Assembly (NCBI GenBank): GCA_035691185.1
Contig: DASSJN010000169.1
Span: forward strand, 1-22,901
Length of the DNA: 22,901 nucleotides
DNA from: RPQJ01 sp035691185
Lineage (GTDB): Bacteria > Pseudomonadota > Gammaproteobacteria > Steroidobacterales > Steroidobacteraceae
Reading direction: 5' to 3'
This document shows positions 1-7,570 of the stretch, piece by piece. How positions within the stretch are numbered: position 1 is the stretch's first letter; each line of letters opens with the position of its first letter. The translations under genes were made by a program, and so were the position numbers. Below the pieces are notes generated by a model. That model was given only the letters and a program-made list of their open reading frames with translations, was not told the DNA's origin and searched no databases.

Positions 1-192
1 GTCGTCGTGATCCAGCTGCTCACGTTCCTCGGCAAGGTGTTCCTGCTCTGCAGCTTCCAGATCCTCGTGCGCTGGACGCTGCCGCGCTTCCGCTGGGACC
101 AGCTGCTGCGCTTCGCGTGGCGTTTCCTGCTGCCGCTGTCGATCGCCAACCTGGTGGTGACGGCGGCCGTGCTGTGGGCCCGGCAGGCCTGA
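1..192 (+). CDS. nuoH: NADH-quinone oxidoreductase subunit H, C-terminal fragment
   Basis: This is the last 63 codons of NuoH, open at the left edge of the window. NuoH is the membrane subunit at the junction of the peripheral and membrane arms of complex I and helps form the quinone pocket. The fragment shows a hydrophobic helix, then the basic loop containing VRWTLPRFRWDQLLRFAWRF, then a last helix (LPLSIANLVVTAAVL). This matches the family's C-terminus, where a TLPR.R.DQ...F.WK..LPL pattern is conserved. The reading frame is open from base 1, so the internal GTG at 7 is not a start. It is followed after 13 bp by nuoI, as in standard nuo operons. The identification is firm from motif and position; the rest of the gene lies outside the window. 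Confidence 0.95.
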   Translation, partial: VVVIQLLTFLGKVFLLCSFQILVRWTLPRFRWDQLLRFAWRFLLPLSIANLVVTAAVLWARQA

Positions 193-205
193 GGCGCATC
201 GCACC

Positions 206-796
206 ATGACCAGGCCGCGCAAGCCGTACGTACGCAAGCAGTACTGGAACGAGCCCAGCATGGGCTGGTGGGAGCGGTGGTACGTGTTCGAGGTCGTGCG
301 CGGCCTCGCCATCACGGGCGGGGTGTTCCTGCGCAACATGGGGAAGTGGGTCACGGGCCGCAAGGGCGCCCTCACGGCGTATTACCCCGAGGAGATGCGC
401 GCCGACTACGCGGCCCGCAACCGTGGCAAGCACGTCCTGACGCAGCGACCGGACGGACGGCCGCAGTGCGTGGCGTGCAACATGTGCGCCACCGTGTGCC
501 CGGCGCAGGTGATCGAGATCGACGCGGCCTTCGACCCGGACGATCCCACGCACCCGAAATATCCGTCGCGCTTCGAGATCGACTACTCGCGCTGCATCTT
601 CTGCGGGCTGTGCGTCGAGGCATGCCCCGAGGACGCCATCCGCATGGTGAAGGAAACGCCCCACCTGACACGGATGGATCGCGGGCGCATGTGGCTCGGT
701 CAGGAAGAGCTGCTCAACTGGCAGCCGCAGCCCGACGTGGCGAAGCCCTACCCCGCCGGCCCGGCGGCGGACGGCCGCAGGAGCGAGGGCGCATGA
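206..796 (+). CDS. nuoI: NADH-quinone oxidoreductase subunit I (2x[4Fe-4S])
   Basis: A 196-residue Fe-S subunit of complex I, which carries electrons through clusters N6a and N6b toward the quinone site. Two complete ferredoxin-type motifs are visible: CVACNMCATVCP (Cys88, 91, 94, 98) and CIFCGLCVEACP (Cys130, 133, 136, 140). The N-terminal amphipathic stretch (WERWYVFEVVRGLAITGGVFLRN) is the part that lies along the membrane. The linker between the cluster motifs is long (about 31 residues, with DPDDPTHPKYPSRFEID), and there is a polar C-terminal tail of about 25 residues after LNWQPQ. The ATG at 206 lies 13 bp after nuoH, with a modest GAGG at 191-194. The stop overlaps the nuoJ start (ATGA), so translation is probably coupled. 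Confidence 0.97.
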   Translation: MTRPRKPYVRKQYWNEPSMGWWERWYVFEVVRGLAITGGVFLRNMGKWVTGRKGALTAYYPEEMRADYAARNRGKHVLTQRPDGRPQCVACNMCATVCPAQVIEIDAAFDPDDPTHPKYPSRFEIDYSRCIFCGLCVEACPEDAIRMVKETPHLTRMDRGRMWLGQEELLNWQPQPDVAKPYPAGPAADGRRSEGA

Positions 797-1308
797 GCAT
801 CGACACCGTGCTGCTGTACTTCTTCGGCATCGCCGCGCTCGCCGGCGGCGTGCTCATGCTCGTCGCGCAGCACCCGATGCGGGTCGCGCTCGCGCTGATC
901 GCCGTGATGCTCTCGCTCGCGGGCGTCTACGCGATGCTCGGCGTGCACGCCGTCGCGGTCTTCCAGGTGCTGATCTACGTCGGCGCCGTCATGGTGTTCA
1001 TGGTGTACGTGATCATGCTGCTCGACGTCCGCGACCCGTCGTTCGTCCGGCGCTACAGCCGGCTGCTGCTGCCCGGCGTGGCGCTCGGCGCGCTGCTGGT
1101 GGGCGCCCTCGGGCTGGGCATGGCACGGCTGGGCGGCGCCCCGGAACCGGCGGCCGGAGCCGAGGCCCCCTCGTACCTCGTACGGCCCTTCTCGCAGGAA
1201 TTCCTGCAGCAGTACTGGCTGCATTTCGAGCTCACCAGCGTGCTGCTGGTCGCGGCGGTGGTCGCCGCGATCGCCGTGATCAGGAGCGGCGGGAGGCAGG
1301 ATGGCTGA
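793..1308 (+). CDS. nuoJ: NADH-quinone oxidoreductase subunit J
   Basis: A 171-residue membrane subunit of complex I. About five transmembrane helices are visible. The family hallmark GVYAMLGVHAVAVFQVLIYVGAVMVFMVYVIML covers the helix that carries the pi-bulge in solved structures. The frame stays open upstream inside nuoI, but homology begins at MSIDTVLLYFFG. That ATG overlaps the nuoI stop by 4 bp, so I start the gene at 793. The 3' end overlaps nuoK by 8 bp. Between helices 4 and 5 there is an Ala/Pro/Gly-rich loop (residues about 115-130), where the family is variable. Identification rests on motif, length and operon order. Confidence 0.95.
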   Translation: MSIDTVLLYFFGIAALAGGVLMLVAQHPMRVALALIAVMLSLAGVYAMLGVHAVAVFQVLIYVGAVMVFMVYVIMLLDVRDPSFVRRYSRLLLPGVALGALLVGALGLGMARLGGAPEPAAGAEAPSYLVRPFSQEFLQQYWLHFELTSVLLVAAVVAAIAVIRSGGRQDG

Positions 1309-1603
1309 TCTCCAGGTCCTGCTCTGGCTCAGCTTCGCGCTGTTCGGGATCGGCCTCGTCGGCGTGATGGTCCGGCGCAATGCGCTGGTCATGCTGATGT
1401 GCATGGAACTGATGCTGAACGCCGTCATCCTCGCGCTGGTCGCGTTCTCGCTGCGCACGGCGACGCTGTCGGGCGCCGTCCTCGTCTTCCTGATCTTCGT
1501 CGTGGCCGCCGCCGAGATCGCGATCGCGATCCCGATCGTGCTGATGCTGTCACGCCAGAAGCGCTCCCTCGACGTCGAGGGTTACGACAGCCTCAAGGGA
1601 TGA
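1301..1603 (+). CDS. nuoK: NADH-quinone oxidoreductase subunit K
   Basis: A 100-residue, three-helix antiporter-like subunit of complex I. It shows the conserved helix-2 acidic residue in LVMLMCMELMLNAVILALVAFS and the helix-3 acidic residue in VFLIFVVAAAEIAIAIPIVLML. In the family these glutamates are part of the proton channel. Length matches the usual 100-102 residues. The ATG at 1301 has a GGGAGG Shine-Dalgarno (1291-1296) inside the end of nuoJ, which it overlaps by 8 bp. The next gene, nuoL, starts 7 bp after the stop. Confidence 0.97.
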   Translation: MADLQVLLWLSFALFGIGLVGVMVRRNALVMLMCMELMLNAVILALVAFSLRTATLSGAVLVFLIFVVAAAEIAIAIPIVLMLSRQKRSLDVEGYDSLKG

Positions 1604-1610
1604 CGTCGCG

Positions 1611-3491
1611 ATGAACCTGCTCACCGTCATCGTGCTGCTGCCGCTCGCCGGGTTCGTGCTGAACGGATTGCTGGGCCGGAAGCTCGGGCCCACGTTCGTC
1701 TCGGTCGTCGGCTGCGGGCTTCCCATACTCGCCTTTCTCGCCACGCTCAAGGCGTTTTCGACGCTGCAGCTGGCAGGCCCCGACGCCGCCCTGATCGAGC
1801 ACGCCTACCGGTGGGCGGCCGTCGGCGAGCGCGCGTTCGAGATCGAGTTCTACTTCGACCGGCTGAGCGCGGTGATGACGCTGATCGTCACGGGCGTGGG
1901 GTCGCTGATCCACGTCTATTCGACCGGTTACATGAAGGGCGACGCGGGCTACGCGCGCTATTTCGCGTACCTGAACCTGTTCCTGTTCTTCATGCTCACG
2001 CTCGTGCTCGGGCGCTCGCTGCTCGTCTGCTTCGTCGGCTGGGAAGGCGTCGGTCTCGCCTCCTACCTGTTGATCGGGTTCTGGTTCGAGGACCCGGCCA
2101 AGGCCGCGGCCGGCAAGAAGGCGTTCATCACCAACCGCGTCGGCGACGCGGGCTTCCTGCTCGGCCTGTTCCTGCTCTACTGGGCAGTCGGCACGCTGAA
2201 CATGGACGAGATCAATGCGGCGTTCATGGCTCCGGTCGCGCCCGCCGTCTCGGCGAGCCTGGTCGGCATCCTGTTGTTCATCGGCGCGACGGGCAAGTCG
2301 GCGCAGATCCCGCTGCACGTCTGGCTCCCCGACGCCATGGCCGGCCCCACGCCCGTCTCCGCCTTGATCCACGCCGCGACGATGGTGACCGCAGGCGTGT
2401 ACCTCGTGGCACGCATGCACGGCATCTACGAGCACGCACCGGAAGCGTCGCAGGTGGTCGCCGTGATCGGCCTGATGACCGCGTTCTTCGCCGCGACGGT
2501 TGCGCTCGTGCAGACCGACATCAAGAAGGTGCTGGCGTATTCGACCGTGTCGCAGCTCGGCCTGATGTTCGTCGCCCTCGGCGTCGGGGCCTACGGCGTG
2601 GCGGTGTTCCACGTCTACACGCACGCGTTCTTCAAGGCCTGCCTGTTCCTCGGCGCCGGCAGCGTGATCCACGCGCTCGGCGGCGAACAGGACATCCGCA
2701 GGATGGGCGGGCTGGCGCGCAGGATTCCCGTCACGTTCGTGACCTTTGCGGTCGCCACCGCGGCGATCGCCGGCATCCCGCCGCTCGCGGGCTTCTTCTC
2801 GAAGGACGAGATCCTCTGGTTCGCCTTCGCGAGCGCACAGGGCGGCTCACCCGTGCTCTGGGCCCTGGGCTCGGCCGCGGCGCTGATGACCTCGTTCTAC
2901 ATGTTCCGGCTGCTCTGGCTCACGTTCCTGACGCCGTCGCGCATGAGCCACGAGGTCGAGCATCACGTGCACGAATCGCCGTGGTCGATGACCAGCGTGC
3001 TGGTCGTCCTCGCCGTCCTCTCGGCGGTCGGCGGGTTCGTCCACCTGCCGGAGTTCCTCGAGCCGGTGCTGCCGCTCGCCACGGCGCAGGAATCGCTCGA
3101 GCACCTCGAGCACAGGCTGGTCTACGTCGCGATCGCCGTGGCGGTCGCCGGTTTCCTTGCCGCGACCTGGCTGTACCGCGGCGGGCTGGCGAAGGGCGAC
3201 GCGCTCGCCGCCCGCTTCCCGCGACTGCACCGGCTGCTCGGCGGCAAGTACTTCATCGACGAACTCTACGACGCGGTGCTCGGCCGGCCCCTGCACTGGG
3301 TCTCGGACCGCGTCTTCCTGCGCGCCGGCGACCGCTTCCTGATCGACGGCACGCTGGACGGGCTCGCAGCGACGACCCGCCGCGTCGCGGGCCGCCTCGG
3401 CCGCATCGAAACCGGACAGCTGCAGTGGTACGTGGCGATGGCAGTCCTCGGCATCGTCGGCTGTCTTGCCTGGGTGTGGCGTCATGTCTGA
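1611..3491 (+). CDS. nuoL: NADH-quinone oxidoreductase subunit L
   Basis: A 626-residue proton-pumping antiporter-like subunit, the most distal of the membrane arm, with the long C-terminal lateral helix typical of NuoL. Visible conserved segments are GWEGVGLASYLLIGFW (about residue 142, with the pump glutamate), KSAQIPLHVWLPDAM (about 229, with the key lysine) and ALIHAATMVTAGVYL (about 248-262). The LxxDIKKVLAYSTVSQLG helix and a PPLAGFFSKDEIL loop follow. The C-terminal third holds the amphipathic segment and a final transmembrane anchor (LQWYVAMAVLGIVGCLAWVW). An AAGGGA at 1595-1600, 10 bp upstream, is a suitable ribosome binding site. The end overlaps the nuoM start by 8 bp. Confidence 0.98.
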   Translation: MNLLTVIVLLPLAGFVLNGLLGRKLGPTFVSVVGCGLPILAFLATLKAFSTLQLAGPDAALIEHAYRWAAVGERAFEIEFYFDRLSAVMTLIVTGVGSLIHVYSTGYMKGDAGYARYFAYLNLFLFFMLTLVLGRSLLVCFVGWEGVGLASYLLIGFWFEDPAKAAAGKKAFITNRVGDAGFLLGLFLLYWAVGTLNMDEINAAFMAPVAPAVSASLVGILLFIGATGKSAQIPLHVWLPDAMAGPTPVSALIHAATMVTAGVYLVARMHGIYEHAPEASQVVAVIGLMTAFFAATVALVQTDIKKVLAYSTVSQLGLMFVALGVGAYGVAVFHVYTHAFFKACLFLGAGSVIHALGGEQDIRRMGGLARRIPVTFVTFAVATAAIAGIPPLAGFFSKDEILWFAFASAQGGSPVLWALGSAAALMTSFYMFRLLWLTFLTPSRMSHEVEHHVHESPWSMTSVLVVLAVLSAVGGFVHLPEFLEPVLPLATAQESLEHLEHRLVYVAIAVAVAGFLAATWLYRGGLAKGDALAARFPRLHRLLGGKYFIDELYDAVLGRPLHWVSDRVFLRAGDRFLIDGTLDGLAATTRRVAGRLGRIETGQLQWYVAMAVLGIVGCLAWVWRHV

Positions 3492-5025
3492 GCCGATGCT
3501 CCTGAACCTGCTGCTCTGGCTGCCCGTGGCCGGCATCGCCGCCCTCGGCTTCGTGGCGAAGGGTCGCGACTCCCTCGTCCGCAGCGTCACGTTCGGCTGC
3601 ATGCTGCTGCAGTTCGTGATCGCGGCCGTGCTCTACCAGCGGTTCGACGGCCTCGAGCGCGGGCTGCAGTTCGCCACCGACGTGCCGTGGATCGCCTCGT
3701 GGGGCGTCAGCTATCGCATCGGTCTCGACGGGCTGAACGTGCTGCTCGTCGCGCTCACGGCGTTCCTCGGGCCGCTGCTCGTCATGGGCGCCTGGACGGC
3801 CGTGCAGAAGGACGTGAAGCTGTTCCACGCGATGGTGCTCTTCATCCAGTTCGCGATGCTGGGCACGTTCGTGGCGCAGGACCTGTTCCTGTTCTACGTG
3901 TTCTGGGAAGCGATGCTGATCCCGATGTTCCTGATCATCGGGCTCTGGGGCGGCGAACGGCGCATCTACGCCACGCTCAAGTTCGTGCTGTACACGGCGT
4001 TCGGCAGCATCCTGATGCTCGCGGCGCTGATCTACCTCGTGCTCGCGACGCAGGACGGCGACGGGCTGACCTTCGACCTGCGTCGCCTGAGCGGCGCCGG
4101 GCTCCCGCTCGCGGCGCAGGTGTGGCTGCTCGCGGCCTTCGCGCTGTCGTTCGCGATCAAGGTGCCGATGTTCCCGCTGCACACCTGGTTGCCGGACGCG
4201 CACGTCGAGGCGCCGACGACGGGATCCGTGATCCTGGCCGGCGTGCTGCTCAAGATGGGCACCTACGGTTTCATGAAGCTCGGCTTCCCGCTGTTCCCGG
4301 ACGCGGCCCGGGCCATGATGCCGGTGATCATGACGCTCGCCGTGATCAGCATCGTCTACGGCGCGTGCCTCGCGCTGGTGCAGGACGACATCAAGAAGAT
4401 CATCGCGTACTCCTCGATCAGCCACCTCGGCTACGTGATGCTGGGCCTCGCGAGCCTGGACCTGATCGGCATCCAGGGCGCGATCCTTCAGATGGTGAGC
4501 CACGGACTCGTCGCCGGCGGGCTCTTCCTCATGGTCGGCATGATCTACGAGCGCACGCACTCGCGCGCCGTGGCCGATTACGGCGGGCTCGCCAAGATCC
4601 TGCCGCTGTTCGCGGTGTTCTTTTCCCTGCTGACGCTCGCCTCGATCGGCCTGCCGACGACGAGCGGTTTCGCGGGCGAGTTCATGGCGCTGCTCGGGGC
4701 CTTCAACGCCGCGTGGCCCGCGCACCTCGCCGGCAACCAGGTGCCACTCACGCTGGCCGTGATCGCGGTGTCGGGCGTCATCCTCGGCGCGCTCTACATG
4801 CTGTGGCTGGCGCAGCGGATCCTCTTCGGCGAGACGCGGGCGCCGCACGCGCCGCTCACCGACCTGAACGCGCGCGAGACGACGATCCTGGTCGCCATCG
4901 TCGCGGCGATCTTCGCCATCGGCCTGTTCCCGGGCGATCCGCTCGCCAAGACGGAGCTCGCCGCGCGCGAGTTCCAGCAGCGGGTGCTGGGTGAGGCCGT
5001 GCTGCTCGGGAGCGAGACGCGATGA
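3484..5025 (+). CDS. nuoM: NADH-quinone oxidoreductase subunit M
   Basis: A 513-residue antiporter-like proton-pumping subunit of complex I. Conserved signatures are FWEAMLIPMFLIIGLWGG (pump glutamate near residue 142), KVPMFPLHTWLPDAHVEAP (lysine near 226) followed by TTGSVILAGVLLKMGTYG, and the DDIKKIIAYSSISHLGYVMLG helix. The frame extends upstream to a TTG at 3466, but family similarity begins at MSEPMLLNLLLWLPVAG, so I use the ATG at 3484, 8 bp inside the nuoL end. A second Met at 3496 is also possible. The 3' end overlaps nuoN by 4 bp (ATGA). Length and topology are ordinary. Confidence 0.97.
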   Translation: MSEPMLLNLLLWLPVAGIAALGFVAKGRDSLVRSVTFGCMLLQFVIAAVLYQRFDGLERGLQFATDVPWIASWGVSYRIGLDGLNVLLVALTAFLGPLLVMGAWTAVQKDVKLFHAMVLFIQFAMLGTFVAQDLFLFYVFWEAMLIPMFLIIGLWGGERRIYATLKFVLYTAFGSILMLAALIYLVLATQDGDGLTFDLRRLSGAGLPLAAQVWLLAAFALSFAIKVPMFPLHTWLPDAHVEAPTTGSVILAGVLLKMGTYGFMKLGFPLFPDAARAMMPVIMTLAVISIVYGACLALVQDDIKKIIAYSSISHLGYVMLGLASLDLIGIQGAILQMVSHGLVAGGLFLMVGMIYERTHSRAVADYGGLAKILPLFAVFFSLLTLASIGLPTTSGFAGEFMALLGAFNAAWPAHLAGNQVPLTLAVIAVSGVILGALYMLWLAQRILFGETRAPHAPLTDLNARETTILVAIVAAIFAIGLFPGDPLAKTELAAREFQQRVLGEAVLLGSETR

Positions 5026-6407
5026 ACTGGGCCGACGTGTTCGAGGCCATGCTGCCGGAGCACGTGCTGCTCGCCGGGCTGGTGCTGCTGCTGTGCCTCG
5101 AGATCGCAAAAGGCCGGCCGCGCGACGGGTTCGTCGTCACGTTCCTCGCGCTGATCGTGGCGGCGGCGGCGGCCCTGATGCTGCACACGCAGGGGTACGC
5201 CGGCACGCCGTTTCCGGGCCACTACACGGTCGACCCGGCCACGAGCCTGGCCAAGTTCGTCGTCATCGCGCTCACGCTGCCCGTCGTGCTGATTTCCCGC
5301 GACGACTTCGCCGACACACGCTATTACGCGCTGCTGCTCTCCTCGCTGTACGGCGCCTGCCTGCTGGTGTCGTCGGAGAGCCTGCCGACGATGTTCCTCG
5401 GACTCGAGATCATGTCGCTGCCGGTCTATGCGCTCGTGCTGATGGCGCAGCTGCGCGCCGACAGCGCCGAGGCCGCGCTCAAGTACCTCGTCATGGGCGG
5501 CGCCGCCACGGCCACGTTCCTCATGGGCGTGGCGCTGCTCTACGGCTGGAGCGGCCAGATGACCACGGGGGCGTTCGCGTATGCGCTCGCCTCGTCGGAC
5601 CCGCTCGCGGTCGCGGGCGTCGCGCTGGTGGTCGCGGCGCTGTTCCTCAAGGCCGCGATCGTGCCGTTCCACGGCTGGGCCCCCGACGCCTACGAGGGCG
5701 CGAGCGTGCCGGTGACCGCGTTCATGGCGACGATCATCAAGGCCGGCGTGCTGTTCGCGGCGCTGCGGCTGTTCGCGGGCATGCCGGTGGCGCGACCGGT
5801 CGCGGACCTCCTCGCCGTGCTGCCGCTCGTCTCGATGGTGTGGGGCAACGTCGCGGCGATCCGTCAGACCAGTTTCCGCCGCATGATCGCGTACTCCTCG
5901 ATCGCCCACGCAGGGTACCTGTTCTATGCGCTGCTCGGAGCAGCACCGGGACGCGACCAGGCGGTCCTGTTCTACGTCGCGGTCTACGGGATCATGAACG
6001 TGCTGGCGCTGGCGATGCTGCCGCGCGGCACGGACGACGTCCGCAACGACCGGCTCGAGTCGCTGCAGGGGCTGTATCACCGGCACCCGTACGCGGCGAT
6101 CGCGATCGCCGTGGCGATGCTGTCGCTGGCCGGACTGCCGCCGCTGCCCGGGTTCGTGGGCAAGTTCCTGATCTTCCGCAACGTCCTCGCGGCCGGTTAC
6201 ACCACCTACGCGGTGCTCGGACTCGTCGCGAGCTACCTCGGCATCTACTTCTACCTGCGCGTCATCCAGTACATGTTCATGAACGCGGCGCCTGCGGACG
6301 TGCCCGCCAACCGCACGCGTCGGCTCGCCGTCGCCGCGAGCCTGCTGTGCCTCGCGCCGGCACTCGCACTGGCGGTCTTCCCGGGCTGGCTGCTCGACCG
6401 CTTCTGA
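5022..6407 (+). CDS. nuoN: NADH-quinone oxidoreductase subunit N
   Basis: A 461-residue third antiporter-like subunit of complex I and the usual last gene of a nuo operon. Markers are GLEIMSLPVYALVLMAQLR (from about residue 127), LKYLVMGGAATATFLMGVALLYG, KAAIVPFHGWAPDAYEGAS (lysine near 210), RRMIAYSSIAHAGY and LAGLPPLPGFVGKF. The ATG at 5022 overlaps the nuoM stop. The gene ends with a final helix (LLCLAPALALAVFPGWLLD). After the stop there are two hairpins and a new gene of unrelated function, so I take this as the operon end. Confidence 0.97.
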   Translation: MNWADVFEAMLPEHVLLAGLVLLLCLEIAKGRPRDGFVVTFLALIVAAAAALMLHTQGYAGTPFPGHYTVDPATSLAKFVVIALTLPVVLISRDDFADTRYYALLLSSLYGACLLVSSESLPTMFLGLEIMSLPVYALVLMAQLRADSAEAALKYLVMGGAATATFLMGVALLYGWSGQMTTGAFAYALASSDPLAVAGVALVVAALFLKAAIVPFHGWAPDAYEGASVPVTAFMATIIKAGVLFAALRLFAGMPVARPVADLLAVLPLVSMVWGNVAAIRQTSFRRMIAYSSIAHAGYLFYALLGAAPGRDQAVLFYVAVYGIMNVLALAMLPRGTDDVRNDRLESLQGLYHRHPYAAIAIAVAMLSLAGLPPLPGFVGKFLIFRNVLAAGYTTYAVLGLVASYLGIYFYLRVIQYMFMNAAPADVPANRTRRLAVAASLLCLAPALALAVFPGWLLDRF

Positions 6408-6432
6408 TCCGCCTCGTCGACGCTCGGGCCCT

Positions 6433-6466
6433 GTCAGCCGACGCTGACCGACCCGGCTGGGCCGGG
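6433..6466 (+). terminator. Tandem hairpins after nuoN, candidate operon terminator
   Basis: Two perfect short inverted repeats lie back to back: GTCAGC/GCTGAC (6433-6438 and 6443-6448, 4-nt loop) and CCCGGC/GCCGGG (6452-6457 and 6461-6466, 3-nt loop). They begin 25 bp after the nuoN stop. There is no U-tract, so a classical intrinsic terminator is not supported. An RNA-stabilising or weak termination structure at the operon end fits better. Confidence 0.4.
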
Positions 6467-6477
6467 CGGGGATGGTT

Positions 6478-6483
6478 TACATT
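6478..6483 (+). promoter_or_regulatory. -10-like box directly before the DUF454 gene
   Basis: TACATT (4 of 6 matches to TATAAT) lies 6 bp before the ATG at 6490, so transcription from it would start at or next to the start codon. No convincing -35 is visible at 16-18 bp spacing. If the upstream ATG (6472) is the true start, this box would lie inside the coding region and be meaningless. Confidence 0.3.
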
Positions 6484-6489
6484 CCGGGG

Positions 6490-6984
6490 ATGGAGTCATC
6501 GCGCAAACCTGACGCGGGCGGGCAGCGCCGCGGGTACGTGGCAGGCGTGCACGAGCACGGGTCGCCGTACGTGCGCGCCGCCTTCCTCGTCGTCGGTGCG
6601 CTGGCGTTCGTCCTGGCCGTGCTGGGCGTCTTTCTGCCGCTGCTGCCGGCGACGCCGCTGTTCATCCTCGCCGCGGCGTGCTTCGCACGCGCCTACCGGC
6701 CCTTCCACGAGTGGATGCTGCAGCACCGCTGGCTCGGCCCGATGCTGCGCGAATGGTATCGACACCGCAGCCTGCCCTACCGCACGAAGCTGCTCGCGAT
6801 CGTGACGATGCTGATCTCGTTCGGGGCCTCGATCGCTTTCGTCGTGCGTCCCCTGTGGGCCAAGCTGCTGCTCGGCGCCGTCGCGGCCGGCCTCGCCGTG
6901 TGGCTCTACCGGATTCCGTCCCGCGACGGGCCACGCGCGACCTCGCGGAAAAGGGGGCCTGCGCGCTCCGTGGAGACGGACTGA
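6490..6984 (+). CDS. DUF454 (YbaN-type) inner membrane protein
   Basis: A 164-residue small membrane protein of unknown function in the DUF454/YbaN family. The hallmark is a first helix followed by LGVFLPLLPATPLFILAAACFARAYRPFHEWML, then RWLGPMLREW and PYRTKLLAI, two further helices (about residues 101-140), and a final W.YRIPS. The order and spacing match the YbaN family of about 120-130 residues. This copy has an extra polar N-terminus of about 30 residues and a basic C-terminal tail. An alternative ATG at 6472 would add six residues; neither start has a clear Shine-Dalgarno. It stands alone after the nuo operon and converges with the next gene, with 10 bp between the stops. The family call is firm; no function can be inferred. 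Confidence 0.85.
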   Translation: MESSRKPDAGGQRRGYVAGVHEHGSPYVRAAFLVVGALAFVLAVLGVFLPLLPATPLFILAAACFARAYRPFHEWMLQHRWLGPMLREWYRHRSLPYRTKLLAIVTMLISFGASIAFVVRPLWAKLLLGAVAAGLAVWLYRIPSRDGPRATSRKRGPARSVETD

Positions 6985-6985
6985 G

Positions 6986-7009
6986 CGCGCCGCTTCAGGC
7001 GCCGGCGCG
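6986..7009. terminator. Hairpin between convergent stop codons
   Basis: CGCGCCG (6986-6992) and CGGCGCG (7003-7009) form a perfect 7-bp GC stem with a 10-nt loop, followed on the + strand by TTTC. The hairpin covers the 10-bp gap between two converging genes and the end of the minus-strand gene, so it could end transcription from the left. The short T run makes it only a candidate. Confidence 0.4.
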
Positions 7010-7480
7010 TTTCGCGATCGGCGAGTACATGTCGAGCACCTGCAGCCGCGCGGCCTGCAGGCGGTCCGACACGACGCTGAGCAGGCGGTGCATGAGCTTG
7101 TAGCCGAACCCGGTGTCGGCCCGGCACCGCTCGAGCAGGACGTAGCCGTCGAAGGCGAGGGCCTCCACCGGCTCGAGTGACCGAGCCTGGAAGTGCTTGC
7201 CGCGACCGACGATGACGGCCGACCAGCCGATCTGGTCCCCGCCTTCCATCGTGGCGACGCGCAGCATGCGGTCCTGTGCCTTCATTTCCAGCGCCACACG
7301 CCCGGAGAGCAGCAGGAAGAACTCGTGCTTCTCGTCGCCTTCGCGGAAGATGACCGAGTCGGCCGGGAACGAGACGCGGCGGGCAAGCGACGCGAGGGTG
7401 GCGCAGTGCTCGGGCGTCATACCCTTGACGAAAGGATGACGCTGCACGGCGTCCAGGACGATCGGATCGACGGCGTTCAT
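6995..7480 (-). CDS. Stand-alone cyclic nucleotide-binding (cNMP) domain protein
   Basis: A 161-residue protein made almost entirely of one cNMP-binding domain. The core pattern is ADSVIFREGDEKHEFFLLLSGRVALE (about residues 40-65), then GGDQIGWSAVI, with the GWSA helix near residue 85 in place of the usual GE..L of cAMP binders. The phosphate-binding arginine of CRP-like proteins (R.A) is not obvious, so nucleotide binding is uncertain. No helix-turn-helix follows, so it is not a CRP/FNR transcription factor. No signal peptide or membrane helix is visible. An AAGGGGC ribosome site lies 8 bp upstream of the ATG. It diverges from the dipeptidase gene. Likely role: a small cytosolic sensor or adaptor; partner unknown. 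Confidence 0.8.
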   Translation of the reverse strand: MNAVDPIVLDAVQRHPFVKGMTPEHCATLASLARRVSFPADSVIFREGDEKHEFFLLLSGRVALEMKAQDRMLRVATMEGGDQIGWSAVIVGRGKHFQARSLEPVEALAFDGYVLLERCRADTGFGYKLMHRLLSVVSDRLQAARLQVLDMYSPIAKRAGA

Positions 7481-7522
7481 TCGGGGTGCCCCTTGCCGCC
7501 ACGGTTGCTTGCGGCCCGCTCG

Positions 7523-7528
7523 ATTGTA
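7523..7528 (-). promoter_or_regulatory. -10 box for the cNMP-domain gene
   Basis: On the minus strand the sequence reads TACAAT (5 of 6 to consensus). Transcription would start near 7516, giving a 5' leader of about 36 nt before the ATG at 7480. The -35 region is poor. It lies in the 90-bp divergent spacer and nearly abuts the opposing promoter at 7536-7565. Confidence 0.45.
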
Positions 7529-7535
7529 CGCCTCG

Positions 7536-7565
7536 TTGCAGAATCATCCAGTCTGCGCCGACAAT
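7536..7565 (+). promoter_or_regulatory. Sigma70-like promoter of the VanX-like gene, possibly leaderless
   Basis: TTGCAG (7536-7541, 4 of 6) and GACAAT (7560-7565, 4 of 6) are separated by 18 bp. The expected start point is 6-7 nt after the -10, at about 7571, which is the A of the ATG. There is no Shine-Dalgarno before that ATG, which agrees with a leaderless transcript. The call is by eye. Confidence 0.4.
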
Positions 7566-7570
7566 CGCGC

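Noticed and set aside
7..192. Independent 61-residue small membrane protein starting at GTG 7
   Set aside because: The frame is open to the window edge and the sequence is the conserved C-terminus of NuoH.
268..792. In-frame upstream extension of nuoJ
   Set aside because: It lies inside nuoI in another frame, and homology begins at the ATG that overlaps the nuoI stop.
1518..1542. GATCGCGATCGCGATC-like short palindromic run in nuoK
   Set aside because: It encodes the conserved Glu-Ile-Ala-Ile-Ala-Ile-Pro-Ile segment; the repeat follows from codon bias, not a separate element.
3253..5109. Very long antisense open frame (618 codons) opposite nuoM, and similar long frames elsewhere (for example 9967-12627 and 17879-20866)
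   Set aside because: They mirror recognised genes, are dominated by Arg, Ala, Gly, His and Asp as expected for shadow frames in GC-rich DNA, and show no domain pattern.
6933..6984. Tat or targeting signal in the basic tail of the DUF454 protein
   Set aside because: The tail is Arg-rich at the C-terminus with no following hydrophobic segment; it is probably a cytoplasmic tail obeying the positive-inside rule.
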